Positions 1 to 11,183 of a stretch of 64,000 bases of DNA are shown here, one piece after another (within the stretch, counting starts at the first letter, position 1; each line of letters starts with the position of its first letter). Below the pieces are notes generated by a model. That model saw only the letters and a program-made list of their open reading frames with translations, was not told the origin of the DNA and did no database searches. A program made the position numbers and the translations under genes. Source of the stretch: Misgurnus anguillicaudatus (Eukaryota; Chordata; Actinopteri; Cypriniformes; Cobitidae); contig NC_073358.2 of assembly GCF_027580225.2 (NCBI RefSeq), positions 8,127,501-8,191,500 on the forward strand, written 5' to 3'.

Positions 1-974
1 GTGCGCATGTTCATGAAAACGTAATGTTTGTACACTAAGCACCGCAATTTTAAAACAAGTGATTTTAAGCCATTGAAACACAAAAACAGTGCTAAATTCT
101 GTGTAAAAGGAGGGGGCAAGCTGCGCATCCACAGCCCATTAAGGCCGGGGTATACTTTTTTCCGCATCCGGGGTGCGCGCAAACACGTCCGCGCAGCTTT
201 CCAAGTATACTCTCCGCGGCTACACAAATGATTTCTTATTCAAATTATTAGTCTACCAGGCCGTCAGGGCAGCACTGATTTGGCAACATTTACAGTACAT
301 TAAAACATTAGGGATAGGTTAGGAAAAGTAACCGATCCACCATTGCAAACACAGTTTAGAACAAACAACAAGACAACAAAGAACAGGAATCAAACATTAT
401 GATAACGAACATGCTCCACAGCTTTCTGTTCTTGGAAGAAGTAAAAATTAAAGAAGAAAAACGATAGTGTGTGTGCAAATGTTGTCTATTTCCTTTGTAT
501 AATTGTTTGTAGTGGAGTGTCCTGTTTAAATATTTTCACGCGCATGCGCTGTTGTGCGCGGACTGTACGCGCACTGTCCGCGCGGTCTCAAATTTTGGCC
601 GCGAGCCCTCCTGATGACGAAAATGACGTCATGCGGGCGACGCGCATACGCGGACGTCCCTACTATACTTTCGGCTTTAAGCTCGCATTTTTGCCCCTTA
701 TTGTCCTTAAAAACATATATGCGTGTCAACATGCATCAGTGTGCAGTGTTTTAGTCATTATTTTTATTGTTTTCTAAGTAAGCCATGTATTCAATAAAGG
801 CATTCTATATTTTGGAAGTGGAAGTAGTGCCTTGGATTCTGATTCATTAGATAACTGTCACTCTTCATGACTGAATTCAATTTCTACAGTTCTTGTCCTG
901 TTTATTTTTATTCTACAGTAGTAAAACAATGTGTGTACATAAACAAATTTGAGATAAATATGTGTGTATTATAC
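1..974. other. rxra intron 9 (partial), GC-rich repeat-like blocks
   Basis: There is no exon here. Two CpG-rich blocks (about 120-230 and 535-665) contain alternating CGCG-rich motifs such as GTGCGCGCAAACACGTCCGCG. The second holds a perfect palindromic CRE-type octamer TGACGTCA. They look like remains of a dispersed element rather than a promoter, because they are intronic and flanked by AT-rich DNA. Short open frames here are not supported as genes. Confidence 0.4.
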
Positions 975-1080
975 CTGCCAGGTTGATCGGGGTATTTTTG
1001 TTTACAGTAGGATTCTAAAGAAGCGTAGACTCTCTCCCGTAGTGACTCCACCTCTGCTGGATTGGACAGTCCTTTTGAAT
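975..1080 (-). CDS. rxra: rxra exon 9: ligand-binding domain, helices 9-10
   Basis: The exon has 106 nt (2 + 34 codons + 2). It encodes [20 protein letters not shown], then [15 protein letters not shown] and a split Arg. This is the heterodimer-interface region. The acceptor is CAATGTTTAG and the donor GTATAATAC. The final exon (FAKLLLRL... to AF-2 helix 12) is absent from bases 1-974 on either strand, so the gene continues beyond the left edge and intron 9 exceeds 974 bp. The changes from human (ESLRER, PDQ) are conservative. Confidence 0.96.
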
Positions 1081-1682
1081 CTAAACATTGAAAAATAAAA
1101 CACAAAAAGCACAAATTATTGTCATCTATTCATGGTAAAGTCATATGTACATGCAACTTATCACCACATACAAAACACTACACCACATCTAATAACCAGA
1201 TGGACAGGCTATGGTGAGTTAAATACATCTTGTCTTTTGGCAAGCTAACATGAAATTGAACATAAAAGTTACTTCAGAAAAGAAATCCTTGTACTTTAGT
1301 TTATTACAATAGAATGATTATCCTACAACAAAGTCTTAAACATATCTAAATAAAATGTATGTTTTGCTTATATGCCTTTAATGGAGTTAATTATGTAAAG
1401 CATATAAGCATAAAAACTGATTATTTTACCCTAAAATAAACATATTTGAAGTTATGGCACATGGCATTACCAATTTGTTAATGGCTACTGAAAAACAGGG
1501 GATATTAAATCTAAAAATAATATAATATAATGATAATCACAGATGACAATCAATACAAAATCACACGGTGAAAAGCATGCTCAAACTTCATTTCCCAAAC
1601 AGTCAGAAATTAAATCATAAAATAATACTCAGAGGGCAATAATTCAGTCAGTACCTTTCATACACTACACATATTGTTTCCC

Positions 1683-1877
1683 AATCCTGGTCCTCGAGCA
1701 CCCCCTCCCAGAATGTTTTAGATGTTTCCTTATTTAACACACCTGATTTAGCTCATCAGCTTGTTAGGGAGACACGTTTACCATTTTGGAAGAAGGCTGA
1801 TAAGTTGAATCAGGTGTTTTAAATAAGGAGACATCTGCTTTCTGGGAGGGGGTGCTCGAGGACCAGAATTGGGAAAC
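1683..1877. mobile_element. palindromic MITE
   Basis: The arms are inverted copies: TCCTGGTCCTCGAGCACCCC on the left and GGGGTGCTCGAGGACCAGAA on the right, with TTAAACACACCTGATT matched by AATCAGGTGTTTTAAA inside. It is a short non-autonomous DNA element that can fold into a hairpin. It sits in rxra intron 8. No clean target duplication was found. Confidence 0.75.
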
Positions 1878-1879
1878 AC

Positions 1880-2375
1880 TGCACTACACTGTCAGGATCC
1901 TGCATTCTTATTTATGCTTCCTCTAGCGTTGTGTCAGGATCCTGACGCCCCATGTGTTTTGTGTGGAGGCATGTGGCTTTTGTTTGTTTTCAACATGCCA
2001 CATGCTCTTCTGTCTCGTGTCTTGACCCCGCCCCCTTGTCTCCTCATTAATTATCTTATTGATTCATTGCCCTCACCTGCTGCCCGCATGCCCTTGTGTT
2101 TGATGTCCTGTGCTGGTTTGTTTTGTGCCTTACCTGTGTATACTCTGTAAGTCAAGTGATTTATTGTGATTTATTTAAGTTTATTGTGCGATTTATTGTT
2201 AAGTAGTCAAGTAAAGTTCCTGTCAAGTTTAGGGTCAGTCCTGTCTAGTCTGTTTACTGTCATTTGATTTTTGCCTTGTTTTACCCCCTCTTGGGTTTTT
2301 GTTTTTCATTTTAATTATAATAAAAGTCCTTATGTGTTCATCAGCTGTCTGCGTTTGGGTTCTATCCACAAATCC
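1880..2375 (+). repeat. retroelement 3' end or LTR-like dispersed repeat
   Basis: The block starts with TGTCAGGATCCTG (twice, 45 bp apart). It continues T/C-rich with CACCTGCTGCC, an AATAAAAG poly-A-type signal near 2320, and the terminal phrase CTGCGTTTGGGTTCT. That layout recurs in fish retroelement ends. Whether it is an LTR or a LINE tail cannot be settled by eye. The 93-residue open frame inside it is not a gene. Confidence 0.45.
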
Positions 2376-2631
2376 TTAATATAAATATATATATTTTCCC
2401 TGTACTATTTTCAGGAGTAGGTTTATATTTAATAATAATAATAATGATGATAATAATGATGTTGTTATTGCTGTTGTTTTTATTATTTATTTTATAGTTT
2501 TACTTCTTTTTTTATTTATCTACACTTATTTCTTTATTTCTTTAAATTATTTGATCAATTATTTTGATAATTGTTATTATTGTTAATTTTCTTTGTGTAG
2601 CTCAATCTTTTTCAAATGTCCCTGTGTTTTA

Positions 2632-3904
2632 GGCCCTGTTTATATTAGAGCATTTGCGTTTTAAAACGGCATTTTAAAATGAAAACGATCCTCGTTTATA
2701 CTGGCATTTTAAAAAGAATCTTCATCCACACTATACACCACCATAAATGCATGAAACATGCCCAATCATGTGCATAAAAGTGTAAAATAACTTATTACTC
2801 TAATAATAGCTTACCTTTGCGCGTTTATGCAGCCTAGGGGTGTGCGATATTGACAAAAAGTCATACCTGGGTCCCCACCTATAACAGACACTATTTTTGA
2901 ACCTATAAAAATGTTTGGGAAAGTCTTATACTGTTCTAGCTCCCCCCTACAACATATTAATATGATTAATAGGTTAATTTTGATTTTATAACTAAACAGA
3001 AAGGTCTTTATGATTTAAAAAGAAAGCATTCAAGTGAACAGTACTAAACAGTAGCGAACTTGAAGCAAAAATAAATTTCAGCAAATGCAAACTTCAATCA
3101 AACATAGTAAGAGGTGAAGTATTGCTTTAGTCTACCAGAATTGCATTAATTTTTAAAAGTGTGCGAGGTCTGTGCACGTCCTCCGCTAGCAACACAGAAA
3201 TAGCTAAAAGCGCAAGCGCCTAAACGAGCATTATATATTAACCGTTGAGTTTATTGTTTTTATTAATTTATATTCACAAAACTTATTAACAAAACATCGA
3301 TTAAAATTAAGAGACAAATTATCTGAAACGAAATTCATTTTAAAGTAACAAACAAAACTTACATTAAACTGGAAAATAATGTCTGACCCATTACAATTCT
3401 CCCTTCATATTGGCCTTTACAACGCCTATATGGCGTTTAAAATTACAGTCTATCTTTCGTAAGCTAACTAAATTTAAACAAAACATAAACACATTACAAC
3501 AATACTCAAACCCAACAATACTCAAACATTAATATAAAACAGACATTATCTATAAGGATACATGTTAAAACAATCCGATATAGCGTTTATAATAGCTGGT
3601 TGGTAGATGTTTACTATTTTTGGCAAAACCTCCGTTGCAAACCAACATTTACATGAATAAAATAATTTTTACTTTGAAAATGATGCGCTGTCACGTTAAT
3701 ATCAGCTGTTCGTTTACATAAGACTCCGTCTACGTTCATTTACACTCAGAGCAACGTCTGAGTTCTCAAACTAAAACAGCGTCTGCAGCGTTTACGAACG
3801 ACTCCGTTTATGAGGGTAAAACGGTGATGTAGTGTAGATGAAAGGCGTAAACGTAGCAAAAGTAACGCGTTTTAAAGGATAAACGCATTAATGTAAACAT
3901 AGCC
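2632..3904. mobile_element. PIF/Harbinger-type non-autonomous element
   Basis: The terminal inverted repeats are GGCCCTGTTTATATTA on the left and, reverse-complemented, GGCTATGTTTACATTA on the right. The element is flanked by a 3-bp target duplication TTA (2629-2631 and 3905-3907). The 1273-bp interior has no transposase frame. A TWA 3-bp target site is characteristic of the PIF/Harbinger superfamily. It lies in intron 8. Confidence 0.75.
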
Positions 3905-4095
3905 TTAGTTGTGGGTCATGGGGTTGGGTAGGATGCTTGTTATCAAATATAAAAGTGCAATTTTGCAATTAAAAATCTATGATAAAAGGTTTTGTTATGT
4001 AATCCAGCCGTAAATCAAACTCAGATGACATTTAAATGCTTCAACAAGACTTGTTTTTGTGTGTATTAGTGTGTAAGTTTACCATACATGCGTAC

Positions 4096-4187
4096 CTGGG
4101 TTAAACAGAACAATGGCCCGCAGGCATCCAAGTTCAGTCTTGTCCATCTGCATGTCTCTCATCTTTGACACAAGCTCTGTCAGCACT
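4096..4187 (-). CDS. rxra: rxra exon 8: ligand-binding domain, helices 7-8
   Basis: The exon has 92 nt (1 + 30 codons + 1). It encodes [20 protein letters not shown], then [10 protein letters not shown], identical to the vertebrate RXR-alpha form as known for the family. The acceptor is TTTTTACAG and the donor GTACGCATG. The join FDR|VLTEL has no extra residues. Fish rxrb-type duplicates are known for a 14-residue insertion near helix 7 and loss of 9-cis-retinoic-acid binding, so this argues for an rxra gene. Confidence 0.96.
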
Positions 4188-5138
4188 CTGTAAAAACAAC
4201 GTGACTTAAATCTTTACATTCACATTCAACCTCTGATAAAAGATAATTTTCCACTAACACACCCCTAGGAATGCCAGTAAATGTTTTATAACCAATGAGT
4301 CCTCACATCACCTTAATAATTCGTTTTCATATCATGTTTGAAATTCAAAGACACCACGTCCTATAAAGACTCATTCATCTCTAATGCGGACCGAACGGGC
4401 ACCATATATTTCATCAATGAGGACACCAGTGCATCTCACATGGCCGGTGTACATTATCACACGATACATAAAACTGCCATATGGCTTAATGTAAAAACGC
4501 AATCAATCAGGCGTAAAACGTAGAGGACGCTTTCATGACACAGCGTCTAATGTCATCATGAGGGTTATTTTCAACAATTCATGTGCGTGTGACCTCTGGC
4601 GCTCACAAATCTTCAAGAGAGTCTCTGAGAATGTACTCTTTTAAAAACCGAGACTCATAAAAGGTTCTTGGTCTGGCTGAACCATTCACAGAACCAAAAG
4701 TATGGACTATAAAATAGTAAGTAAGAAATGGTTCCCCTAACCCAAAAATTGTTCTTCAATAGCATCACTGTAAAGAACCTTTTACAACACCTTTATTTTA
4801 GGTGTGTAAGGGTTTCTTAGTGGTCCAGAGGACTGTGCTCTTTAAAAACTCAAGTGGCTTCTCTGTTTTATTACTTATAGCCAAATGGTAGAGGGGCCCA
4901 AGACGGTGCCATGGGGGGCCCCAGTTTTATGACATTTTATAAAATACATTCATTTATTATAAATTCTGTGCAATTAAACCTCAAAATAAACCATTGTATC
5001 ATTAAATATGTTTAGTTTATTTCAAATTCTAAGTTTGATATGGTTTTATGTTATGAATTTTCTTTGGAGGCGGCGCGAAGGGATGCACCAAAAAGTTTGA
5101 AAACCACTGCCTTATAGAAACGTTGGACATTTACTAAC

Positions 5139-5271
5139 CTGTCGAAGATAGCTCCGACGCCGGCAGTGTGCGCGCTGTTTCTATGGACGTGAAGGCCTGT
5201 AGCTAATAATATCCCATCTTTCACAGCTATGGAACGATGAGAAAAAGAGGCTATCAGGAGTTCGTTCCATC
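5139..5271 (-). CDS. rxra: rxra exon 7: ligand-binding domain, helices 5-7
   Basis: The exon has 133 nt (2 + 43 codons + 2). It encodes [20 protein letters not shown], then [20 protein letters not shown] and AIFDR. Residues that line the retinoid pocket in human RXR-alpha (W305, N306, F313, R316, L326, A327) are all present, so the product should bind 9-cis-retinoic-acid-like ligands. Thr replaces the usual Ser in AHSAGVG, a mild change. The donor GTTAGTAAATG splits the Arg codon, which the next exon completes. The acceptor is TTTCCACTAG. Confidence 0.97.
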
Positions 5272-6163
5272 CTAGTGGAAAGAAGCACAGAAGGTGCAGA
5301 AACAATCAAAGGTTACTGAAACAGACCAAAATATCTACTTTGTACATATCAAATAGCTTTAGGCAGCAGATACAGTAAAGCCCTTTGTTCACAATAGCAC
5401 GATTATGCTTTGTTCCAGCATATATAACAAGGCGTGCATGCTTTCCTGTAGACATTTCCTTCACATACATCTAGTGTAAAGTTTTGCTTATATAGACTTT
5501 TTTGGAGCTGGAGTATTTTTTTAAGGTGTAAAATTGAGTTATTACATAACAATTGCTATACTCAGGTTTAAAGTCGTACTGTAGGAAACCCATTTACTGG
5601 CATTTTAGGTTCCTTTTTTATTAGCTTACTCTCTTATTTTCTCACATACTTTATATGTAAAGCAGGCAATAGAAGGAAAGGAAATATTCCAGGTGTTTTT
5701 ATATTTATTTTTTACTTTTTCATTCAAAATGTTTGAAAAGAATATTATTTTGGTTGGTAATCACATATGTTTTTTTCCCTATATCTTACATATGACCATC
5801 CATATCATATTCCGTTAACTCTTTCCCGCCAGCATTTTTCATGATTTTCACAAAAGTTTAATGCCTTCCAGAAAATGCTCCTGTTTAAATATATAAACAT
5901 ACAATATATAAATTAAAAGAACAGACGCTCTGCTTTCAAACAAAAAAATCTGTTTCATCCTACCTTCATGTGTTCTGTTTTTATCACCTCTCAAATATGT
6001 GTAGGTTTCATCAAAAACACCAAATTTTGAGCAAAAAGCTGAGATAATTCAATTTTTTTGAAGGACTTTTGATAGAGATCAGATGCAGAGCGATCTTTAA
6101 AACATACACGGACATACAGCTGTTTGCCCTAGGGCAATACTTCCGGATTTTATAAGTTGAGGA
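5272..6163. other. intron 6 sequence, no feature seen
   Basis: AT-rich intron DNA between exon 7 and the Tc1-like insertion. I see no exon, microsatellite or clear inverted repeat. Confidence 0.5.
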
Positions 6164-7374
6164 CACTCACCTAAAGGATTATTAGGAACACCTGTTCAAT
6201 TTCTCATTAATGCAATTATTTAACCAACCAATCACTTGGCAGTTGCTTCAATGCATTTAGGGGTCTGGTCCTGGTCAAGACAATCCCCTGAAATCCAAAC
6301 TGAATGTCAGAATGGAAAAGAAAGGTGATTTAAGCAATTTTGAGCGTGGCATGGTTGTTAGTGCAAGACGGGCCGGTCTGAGTATCTGCTCAGTTACTGG
6401 GATTTTCAGGCACAACCATTTCTAGAGTTTACAAAGAATGGTGAGAAAAGGGATAAACATCCAGTATGCATCAGTCCTGTGGGCAAAAATGCCTTGTTGA
6501 TGCTAGAGATCAGAGGAGAATGGACCGACTGATTCAAGCTGATAGAAGAGCAACTTTGACTGAAATAACCACTCGTTACAACCGAGGTATGCAGCAAAGC
6601 ATTTGTGAAGCCACAACACGCACAACCTTGAGGCAGATGGGCTACAACAGCAGAAGACCCCACCGGGTACCACTCATCTCCACTACAAATAGGAAAAAGG
6701 GCTAGAATTTGCCCAAGCTCACCAAAACTGGACAGTTGAAGACTGAAAAAATATTGCCTGGTCTGATGAGTCTCGATCTCTGTTGAGACATTCAGATGGT
6801 AGAGTCAGAATTTGACGTAAACAGAATGAGAACAAGGATCCATCATGCCTTGTTACCACTGTGCAGGCTGCTGGTGGTGTAATGGTGTGGGGGATGTTTT
6901 CCTGGCACACTATTAGGCCCCTTAGTGCCAATTGGGCATCATTTAAATGTCACAGCCTACCTGAGCATTGTTTCTGACCATGTCCATCCCTTTATGACCA
7001 CCATGTACCCATCCTATGATGGCTACTTCCACCAGGATAATGCATCATGTCACAAAGCTCGAATCATTCTTAAATTGGTTTCTTGAACATGACAATGAGT
7101 TCACTGTACTAAAATGGCCCCCACAGTCACCAGATCTCAACCCAATAAAGCATCTTTGGGATGTGGTGGAACGGGAGCTTCGTGCCCTCAATGTGCATCC
7201 TACAAATCTCCATCAACTGCAAGATGCTATCCTATCCATATAGGCCGACATTTCTAAAGAATGCTTTCGGTACCTTGTTGAATCAATGACACGTAGAATT
7301 AAGGCCCTTCTGAAGGCAAAAGGGGGTCAAACACAGTATTAGTATGGTGTTCCTAATAATCCTTTAGGTGAGTG
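6164..7374 (+). mobile_element. Tc1/mariner-type transposon, degraded
   Basis: The ends are inverted repeats: CACTCACCTAAAGGATTATT on the left and AATAATCCTTTAGGTGAGTG on the right, with TA after the right end (7375-7376) and GA, probably a mutated TA, before the left. The 1211-bp body carries a broken transposase on the plus strand. Intron 6 of rxra hosts it. Confidence 0.95.
6312..7342 (+). pseudogene. Tc1-like transposase pseudogene
   Basis: The frame starts near MEKKGDLSNFERGMVV and is then broken by several stops and frameshifts. Recognisable pieces are the helix-turn-helix part (6466-6705, DRLIQADRRATLTEI, TLRQMGYNSRRP), the first catalytic Asp context WSDES (near 6762), the second Asp context YFHQDNASCH (near 7030), and NPIKHLWDVVEREL (7140-7180). 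In active Tc1 enzymes the last motif is NPIEHLWD, so the third catalytic acid is Lys here. With the stops this makes it dead. Open frames 6406-6663 and 6719-6931 on the minus strand are shadows. Confidence 0.9.
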
Positions 7375-8044
7375 TACATCATACATACATTTTTTTAAGC
7401 AAAACAGCAGCACAAACTTGAGTCAGTGGATTTTATAAATACTTTGATATTTTGTGTTATTCAATGCATTTTGATAGCATTACATAAATAGATACAATAT
7501 CAGCTTTTTTATTTATTTCAATCCAGTTCTTCTTTTTGCGTAAATAATCAATGTAAAAAAATGAAATTTAAGTGCCCAAACAGAGCATTGTTTCTTTTAG
7601 TTCCAACTCAAGGATATTCATTTATTTCAAACATGAAAATATGGCATTTTATGAAGACATGTTAATATCCTTACATCTTTGTACACTACTGTCCTTTCTT
7701 TTGCTTGTCCTCAGGCAACCTACAGCCTGTGAACATCGAGAACATTAACAACAATTCTGCCTCGTATTCTCTCTCTATCTGTCTAGAAACCATCACCCTT
7801 AACAAAATAAAGACTCTCACTACAAGCTAATAAGATAGATTTTTTTCTTTAATCAATACTATGACCTAAGCTCGCATCAAATACATCTTTGGATCCTTTC
7901 TGTAATGCCACATAACATTAAACATGCTCATCTCATTGGCTCAAACATAACTGCCGAAATAATTGACAAAGATCAAATGGGTCACATCAGCTTGATTTCT
8001 GCAGGAATCGAACAGAAGCGGTCTGTGCTTATTTGCTGACGCAC
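7375..8044. other. intron 6 sequence, no feature seen
   Basis: AT-rich intron between the Tc1-like element and exon 6. Nothing recognisable. Confidence 0.5.
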
Positions 8045-8174
8045 CTGCTCGCAAAAGGATGACTTGATCGTCCAATGGGAGGTCAGAAAAGTGAGGTATC
8101 CGCTTGGCCCACTCCACTAAGGTAAAGAGCTGCTTGTCAGCTGCCTGACAGATGTTAGTTACAGGATCGTTAGG
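8045..8174 (-). CDS. rxra: rxra exon 6: ligand-binding domain, helices 1-4
   Basis: The exon has 130 nt (43 codons + 1), phase 0 in and phase 1 out. It encodes [17 protein letters not shown], then [20 protein letters not shown] and VILLRAG, the nuclear-receptor signature around helices 3-4 that forms the coactivator groove. The ligand-pocket Ala and Gln of AADKQ (A271 and Q275 in human RXR-alpha numbering) are conserved. The acceptor CTCCACAG is preceded directly by a (CT)45 run, so the microsatellite serves as the pyrimidine tract. The donor is GTGCGTC. Confidence 0.97.
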
Positions 8175-8177
8175 CTG

Positions 8178-8179
<2 letters not shown>

Positions 8180-8269
<90 letters not shown>
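8180..8269 (-). repeat. (GA)45 / (CT)45 microsatellite serving as splice pyrimidine tract
   Basis: An uninterrupted 90-bp dinucleotide repeat. On the gene strand it reads CTCT...CTCCACAG and ends five bases before the acceptor AG of rxra exon 6. Its position means it functions, at least physically, as the polypyrimidine tract of that 3' splice site. Length variation is expected in such tracts. Confidence 0.98.
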
Positions 8270-8272
<3 letters not shown>

Positions 8273-9227
8273 TAGTCATTGACTTAAATATGAACTCAAA
8301 TGCCATCATCTGGGTGGGGAAGGTTATGGATGTGATTTCTGTCACTTTCCTCTGATGGAATATTTTTTATTTCCTGTTTAACTCTTGCTGTGGTTCACTA
8401 TGAGGTAAAGGAATTTCCTGAGTGACCCAAACTGTCCGGCCACACCACAGAACTAATCAGAACACAGCTTTTATGTATGCATGTTTATAGGTTGTCATAG
8501 AGCATACTGGTATACATCATCTTTAAAACACTGTGCCTCATTTTTAGGGTTCCAGTTTTGGAATCGGATCTTTATGGTCAGGAATTGGAACCCGTACCAA
8601 ATTACTTTGTTCCGAATGTTTTTAAGAATGTTTTTAACCAAACAGATCAGGGGCACCATTCACTTCCACAGGATTATTTTTATTTATTATGGAAGTCAAT
8701 GGTGCCCCAGATCAGTTTTGTTACAGTATCACATATAACAAAAAACAAAGTAGAACAAAAAATCTGTAAATACAAAGTAAGGAAGACAAAGTATGTCCCT
8801 CTTTCTCCTTGACCTCCACCTGATATAGAGCTTACAGCTGCACAGAACACATGCGTTCATGTATTTATATATACAGCACTAGTCTCTGACATGCTTAATG
8901 TGCACGGCCAGGGCTCTTATCTAATGGCATGACAATGTGCATCTTTTGCAGTATGTCCCCTCTCAAGGGGTCTGTACGAAGGCCATCAAAGCCAAAGTGC
9001 ATTGCTATGTAGCGGCATCCGTCCATCCGTCCTCTTAAAAATAGCTTTTAACATTTACAAACAAAACAAAAGTATTCACACTATTTTTTCTCGGACAGAA
9101 ATGCTCTTTCTCCACTCTCGACATTCATAAAATTACTGTACTCGCCCCAGTTCAGACGAGCCAAATGTTCTTCATAAGTCGAATGTCAGCGTATGATAAA
9201 TCGTGATTTGTAGAGAGATTGGCTTAC
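8270..9227. other. rxra intron 5
   Basis: It contains a 76-bp hairpin (8644-8719) described separately and a hAT-like end (GGGTTCCAGTTTTGGAATCG near 8549). The rest is unique AT-rich sequence. Open frames of 60-90 codons show no family resemblance. Confidence 0.5.
8644..8719. repeat. short palindromic MITE
   Basis: GATCAGGGGCACCATTCACT on the left is matched by AGTCAATGGTGCCCCAGATC on the right around an AT-rich loop, a perfect-looking small hairpin. The same GGGGCACCATTGACTTCCAT phrase is a dispersed fish repeat as far as I recognise it. Confidence 0.7.
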
Positions 9228-9391
9228 GGAGTTGGCAGGCGCGCTCAGGTTGGCCTCCACGTACGTCTCAGTCTTTGGTTCCACTGCCAGTTCGGCTTCC
9301 AGAATCTTCTCCACGGGCATGTCCTCATTGGCGCAGCTGCCGAACTCGCCCTCGCTCCGCTCCTTTCCCCGCTGCCGCTCCTCCTGAACGG
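9228..9391 (-). CDS. rxra: rxra exon 5: D hinge and start of ligand-binding domain
   Basis: The exon has 164 nt (2 + 54 codons), phase 1 in and phase 0 out. It encodes [17 protein letters not shown], then [24 protein letters not shown] hinge/helix 1 sequence (here with [15 protein letters not shown]), and ends [16 protein letters not shown]. The basic start of the hinge contributes to nuclear localisation and DNA contact in this family. [24 protein letters not shown] is the alpha-type form (the beta type diverges here). The acceptor is TATACGTGCAG and the donor GTAAGCC. The exon is GC-rich compared with its introns. Confidence 0.95.
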
Positions 9392-10320
9392 CTGCACGTA
9401 TAAAATAAGAAAGGGTCAGCGTATGTGTTCCCCGGCCCATACGGTTACATATACAAACAACATCATAACCTCACAGCTGGTTTTGGTTTTTGGTTCTTAA
9501 GTTACATGTTTCCACCAAAACATCAAGGGCTGTTTTTCATCGAGCTATGCGTACGTACGGCCCATTACTCAACAGGGTTGAAATCACATCAGCAATAGTT
9601 AACGTAGAGTTAGAGGTCAACCTAAGTTTTAAGCAATTTGTATTGTGCTTTATAAAATGTGTATATTTTATTTGGGTATCGTCCAGCGCAAACATAACTG
9701 TGCAGTGCGCAGAACAAGCTACTATTCAGTCAAAGTCATGGGTAATAAAATTGTTCCTCTAAAAGTGATCACGTACCCTTCAAGAATGGACTGGGTGTGT
9801 GCATGCATGGATCGATATAAGACAATTTTTTGTACGCAGTGTACATGTATGTTTGGCCTGGTTATTGGTCCACTGTGGTTTGGACCCAATGGAAATTAAC
9901 TCACTGTCAGGCAACATTTCAGCTTTCGCTCATGTCTGTAAAAACCTCCACTTTATGACTCTCAGTGTGACGGAAACCACGACCAGATCATGAGGGAAAT
10001 TCTTGAGTGGTAACGGCAGAAAGCCGTGGAGGTTAGCTGAAGGATAAAGCTTTACTCCAGGAGTCAAAGTGAGGTGAGGCAACACGCAGAAAGAAATTAT
10101 TTTTGCATTATTGTCCTCAGAAACTGAGAGCGTGAGAGACTGTAGGAAAAGCAGTTTGTCTTGTTACCCCAGTGTTTGTGTAAGGGAGAATCATAAATCT
10201 ACTTCATATCAATTTAATTTCAGGGCCCATTCTGGTTTCTTGAAGGTCAAACAGGTTCACCAGCAGCCAAAAAATGTTAGTAAAGCTGGTTGGCCAAAGT
10301 TAAGCAGCCTGATGGGGAAA
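9392..10320. other. intron 4, proximal part, no feature seen
   Basis: Unique-looking intron sequence. The 60-90 codon open frames have no recognisable domain or splice logic. Confidence 0.45.
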
Positions 10321-10591
10321 CACTGTAAAAAAAGTTGGTTCAACTTAAAAAAGTACGTTACCTGGTTACCTTAAAATTTTAAGTTAATGCAACTTAAAAA
10401 TATTAGTTGATAAGAATTTTTAGAGTTGAACTTTTTTGAATTAACCTTTTACTTTTAGCACCAACCATGTAAATGACATGCCCACACTAAAATGCTTGCA
10501 GCTAAACTATTTGACCTACAGCACGATTGTGATATATTCTACTTTATTTTACGAATTTTAAAGTTGAACCAACAAATAGTTTTTTATAGTG
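10321..10591. mobile_element. MITE with CACTGTAAAAAAAGTTGG ends
   Basis: The left end CACTGTAAAAAAAGTTGG plus TTCAACTT is mirrored on the right by AAGTTGAACCAAC and a degenerate TTTTTTATAGTG. The interior is A/T-rich and non-coding. A related degraded copy is at 14930-15200. Confidence 0.65.
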
Positions 10592-10712
10592 CACCAGCAT
10601 CCCTCATTGGGAACCAGCAATCAAAGCACACTGCAAAAAATTGATTTCCTAATATTTTTTGTCTTGTTTTTAGATCAAGATACATTTATTTTTAGAAGGA
10701 ATTGAAGTGTAA

Positions 10713-11123
10713 TGCCTGGTTCACACCAGACAGAGTAGATGCGGCAAGTTGCAAATGATTTAAGTCAATGCAAAGACGAGATTAGGCATCCTGCGGCGCA
10801 GTAGGCGTGAATGGCGCGGAACGCGTGGCCCGCGCTAATTGAGGGTTGCCGCGGGATACATGCGAGTTGAAAAATCTGAACTTCGGCGGATTTCCGCACC
10901 GCGTTAACCAATAAGGACCTTACCGTAGTAGTGACGTGATTACAGGAAGTGAGCGGAGTCTCAGCGGAGTCTCAGAAGCCCCTCCCATGACACAAATTTC
11001 CGCGTGAATGACTAGAATTTCACGCGCACGAATGAAGCGAGTAAACTCAAATGTTCAAGCGTCAAACTATGCGCGAATAGCGTGTTTTTTTGCCGCCTCT
11101 ACCGCTGCTGGTGTGAATGCACC
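10713..11123. mobile_element. GC-rich MITE, GGTTCACACCAG family copy 1
   Basis: The left end TGCCTGGTTCACACCAG follows a TAA; the right end reads CTGGTGTGAATGCACCA. The CpG-rich interior has phrases such as TTTCCGC and TTTCACGCG shared with the copies at 16720, 21798 and 52035. Non-coding, in intron 4. Confidence 0.75.
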
Positions 11124-11183
11124 ATTAAGAAATTAAATCTTGTTTCCTAAAACTGTTATCAAAATTAAGTGAAATAAGTGCTT

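Noticed and set aside
608..640. CRE palindrome TGACGTCA as a promoter signal
   Set aside because: It sits deep within an intron near the 3' end of the gene in a repeat-like CpG block, with no other promoter evidence.
1..974. Search for the last rxra exon (FAKLLLRL... to AF-2)
   Set aside because: Not found on either strand; it must lie beyond the left edge.
7941..8345. Continuous minus-strand frame joining exon 6 to the CT repeat as one protein
   Set aside because: The CTCCACAG acceptor and phase match to exon 5 show the CT run is intronic.
8152..8355. Poly Arg-Glu / Leu-Ser frames across the GA repeat
   Set aside because: Microsatellite translation; only 8045-8174 is coding, as rxra exon 6.
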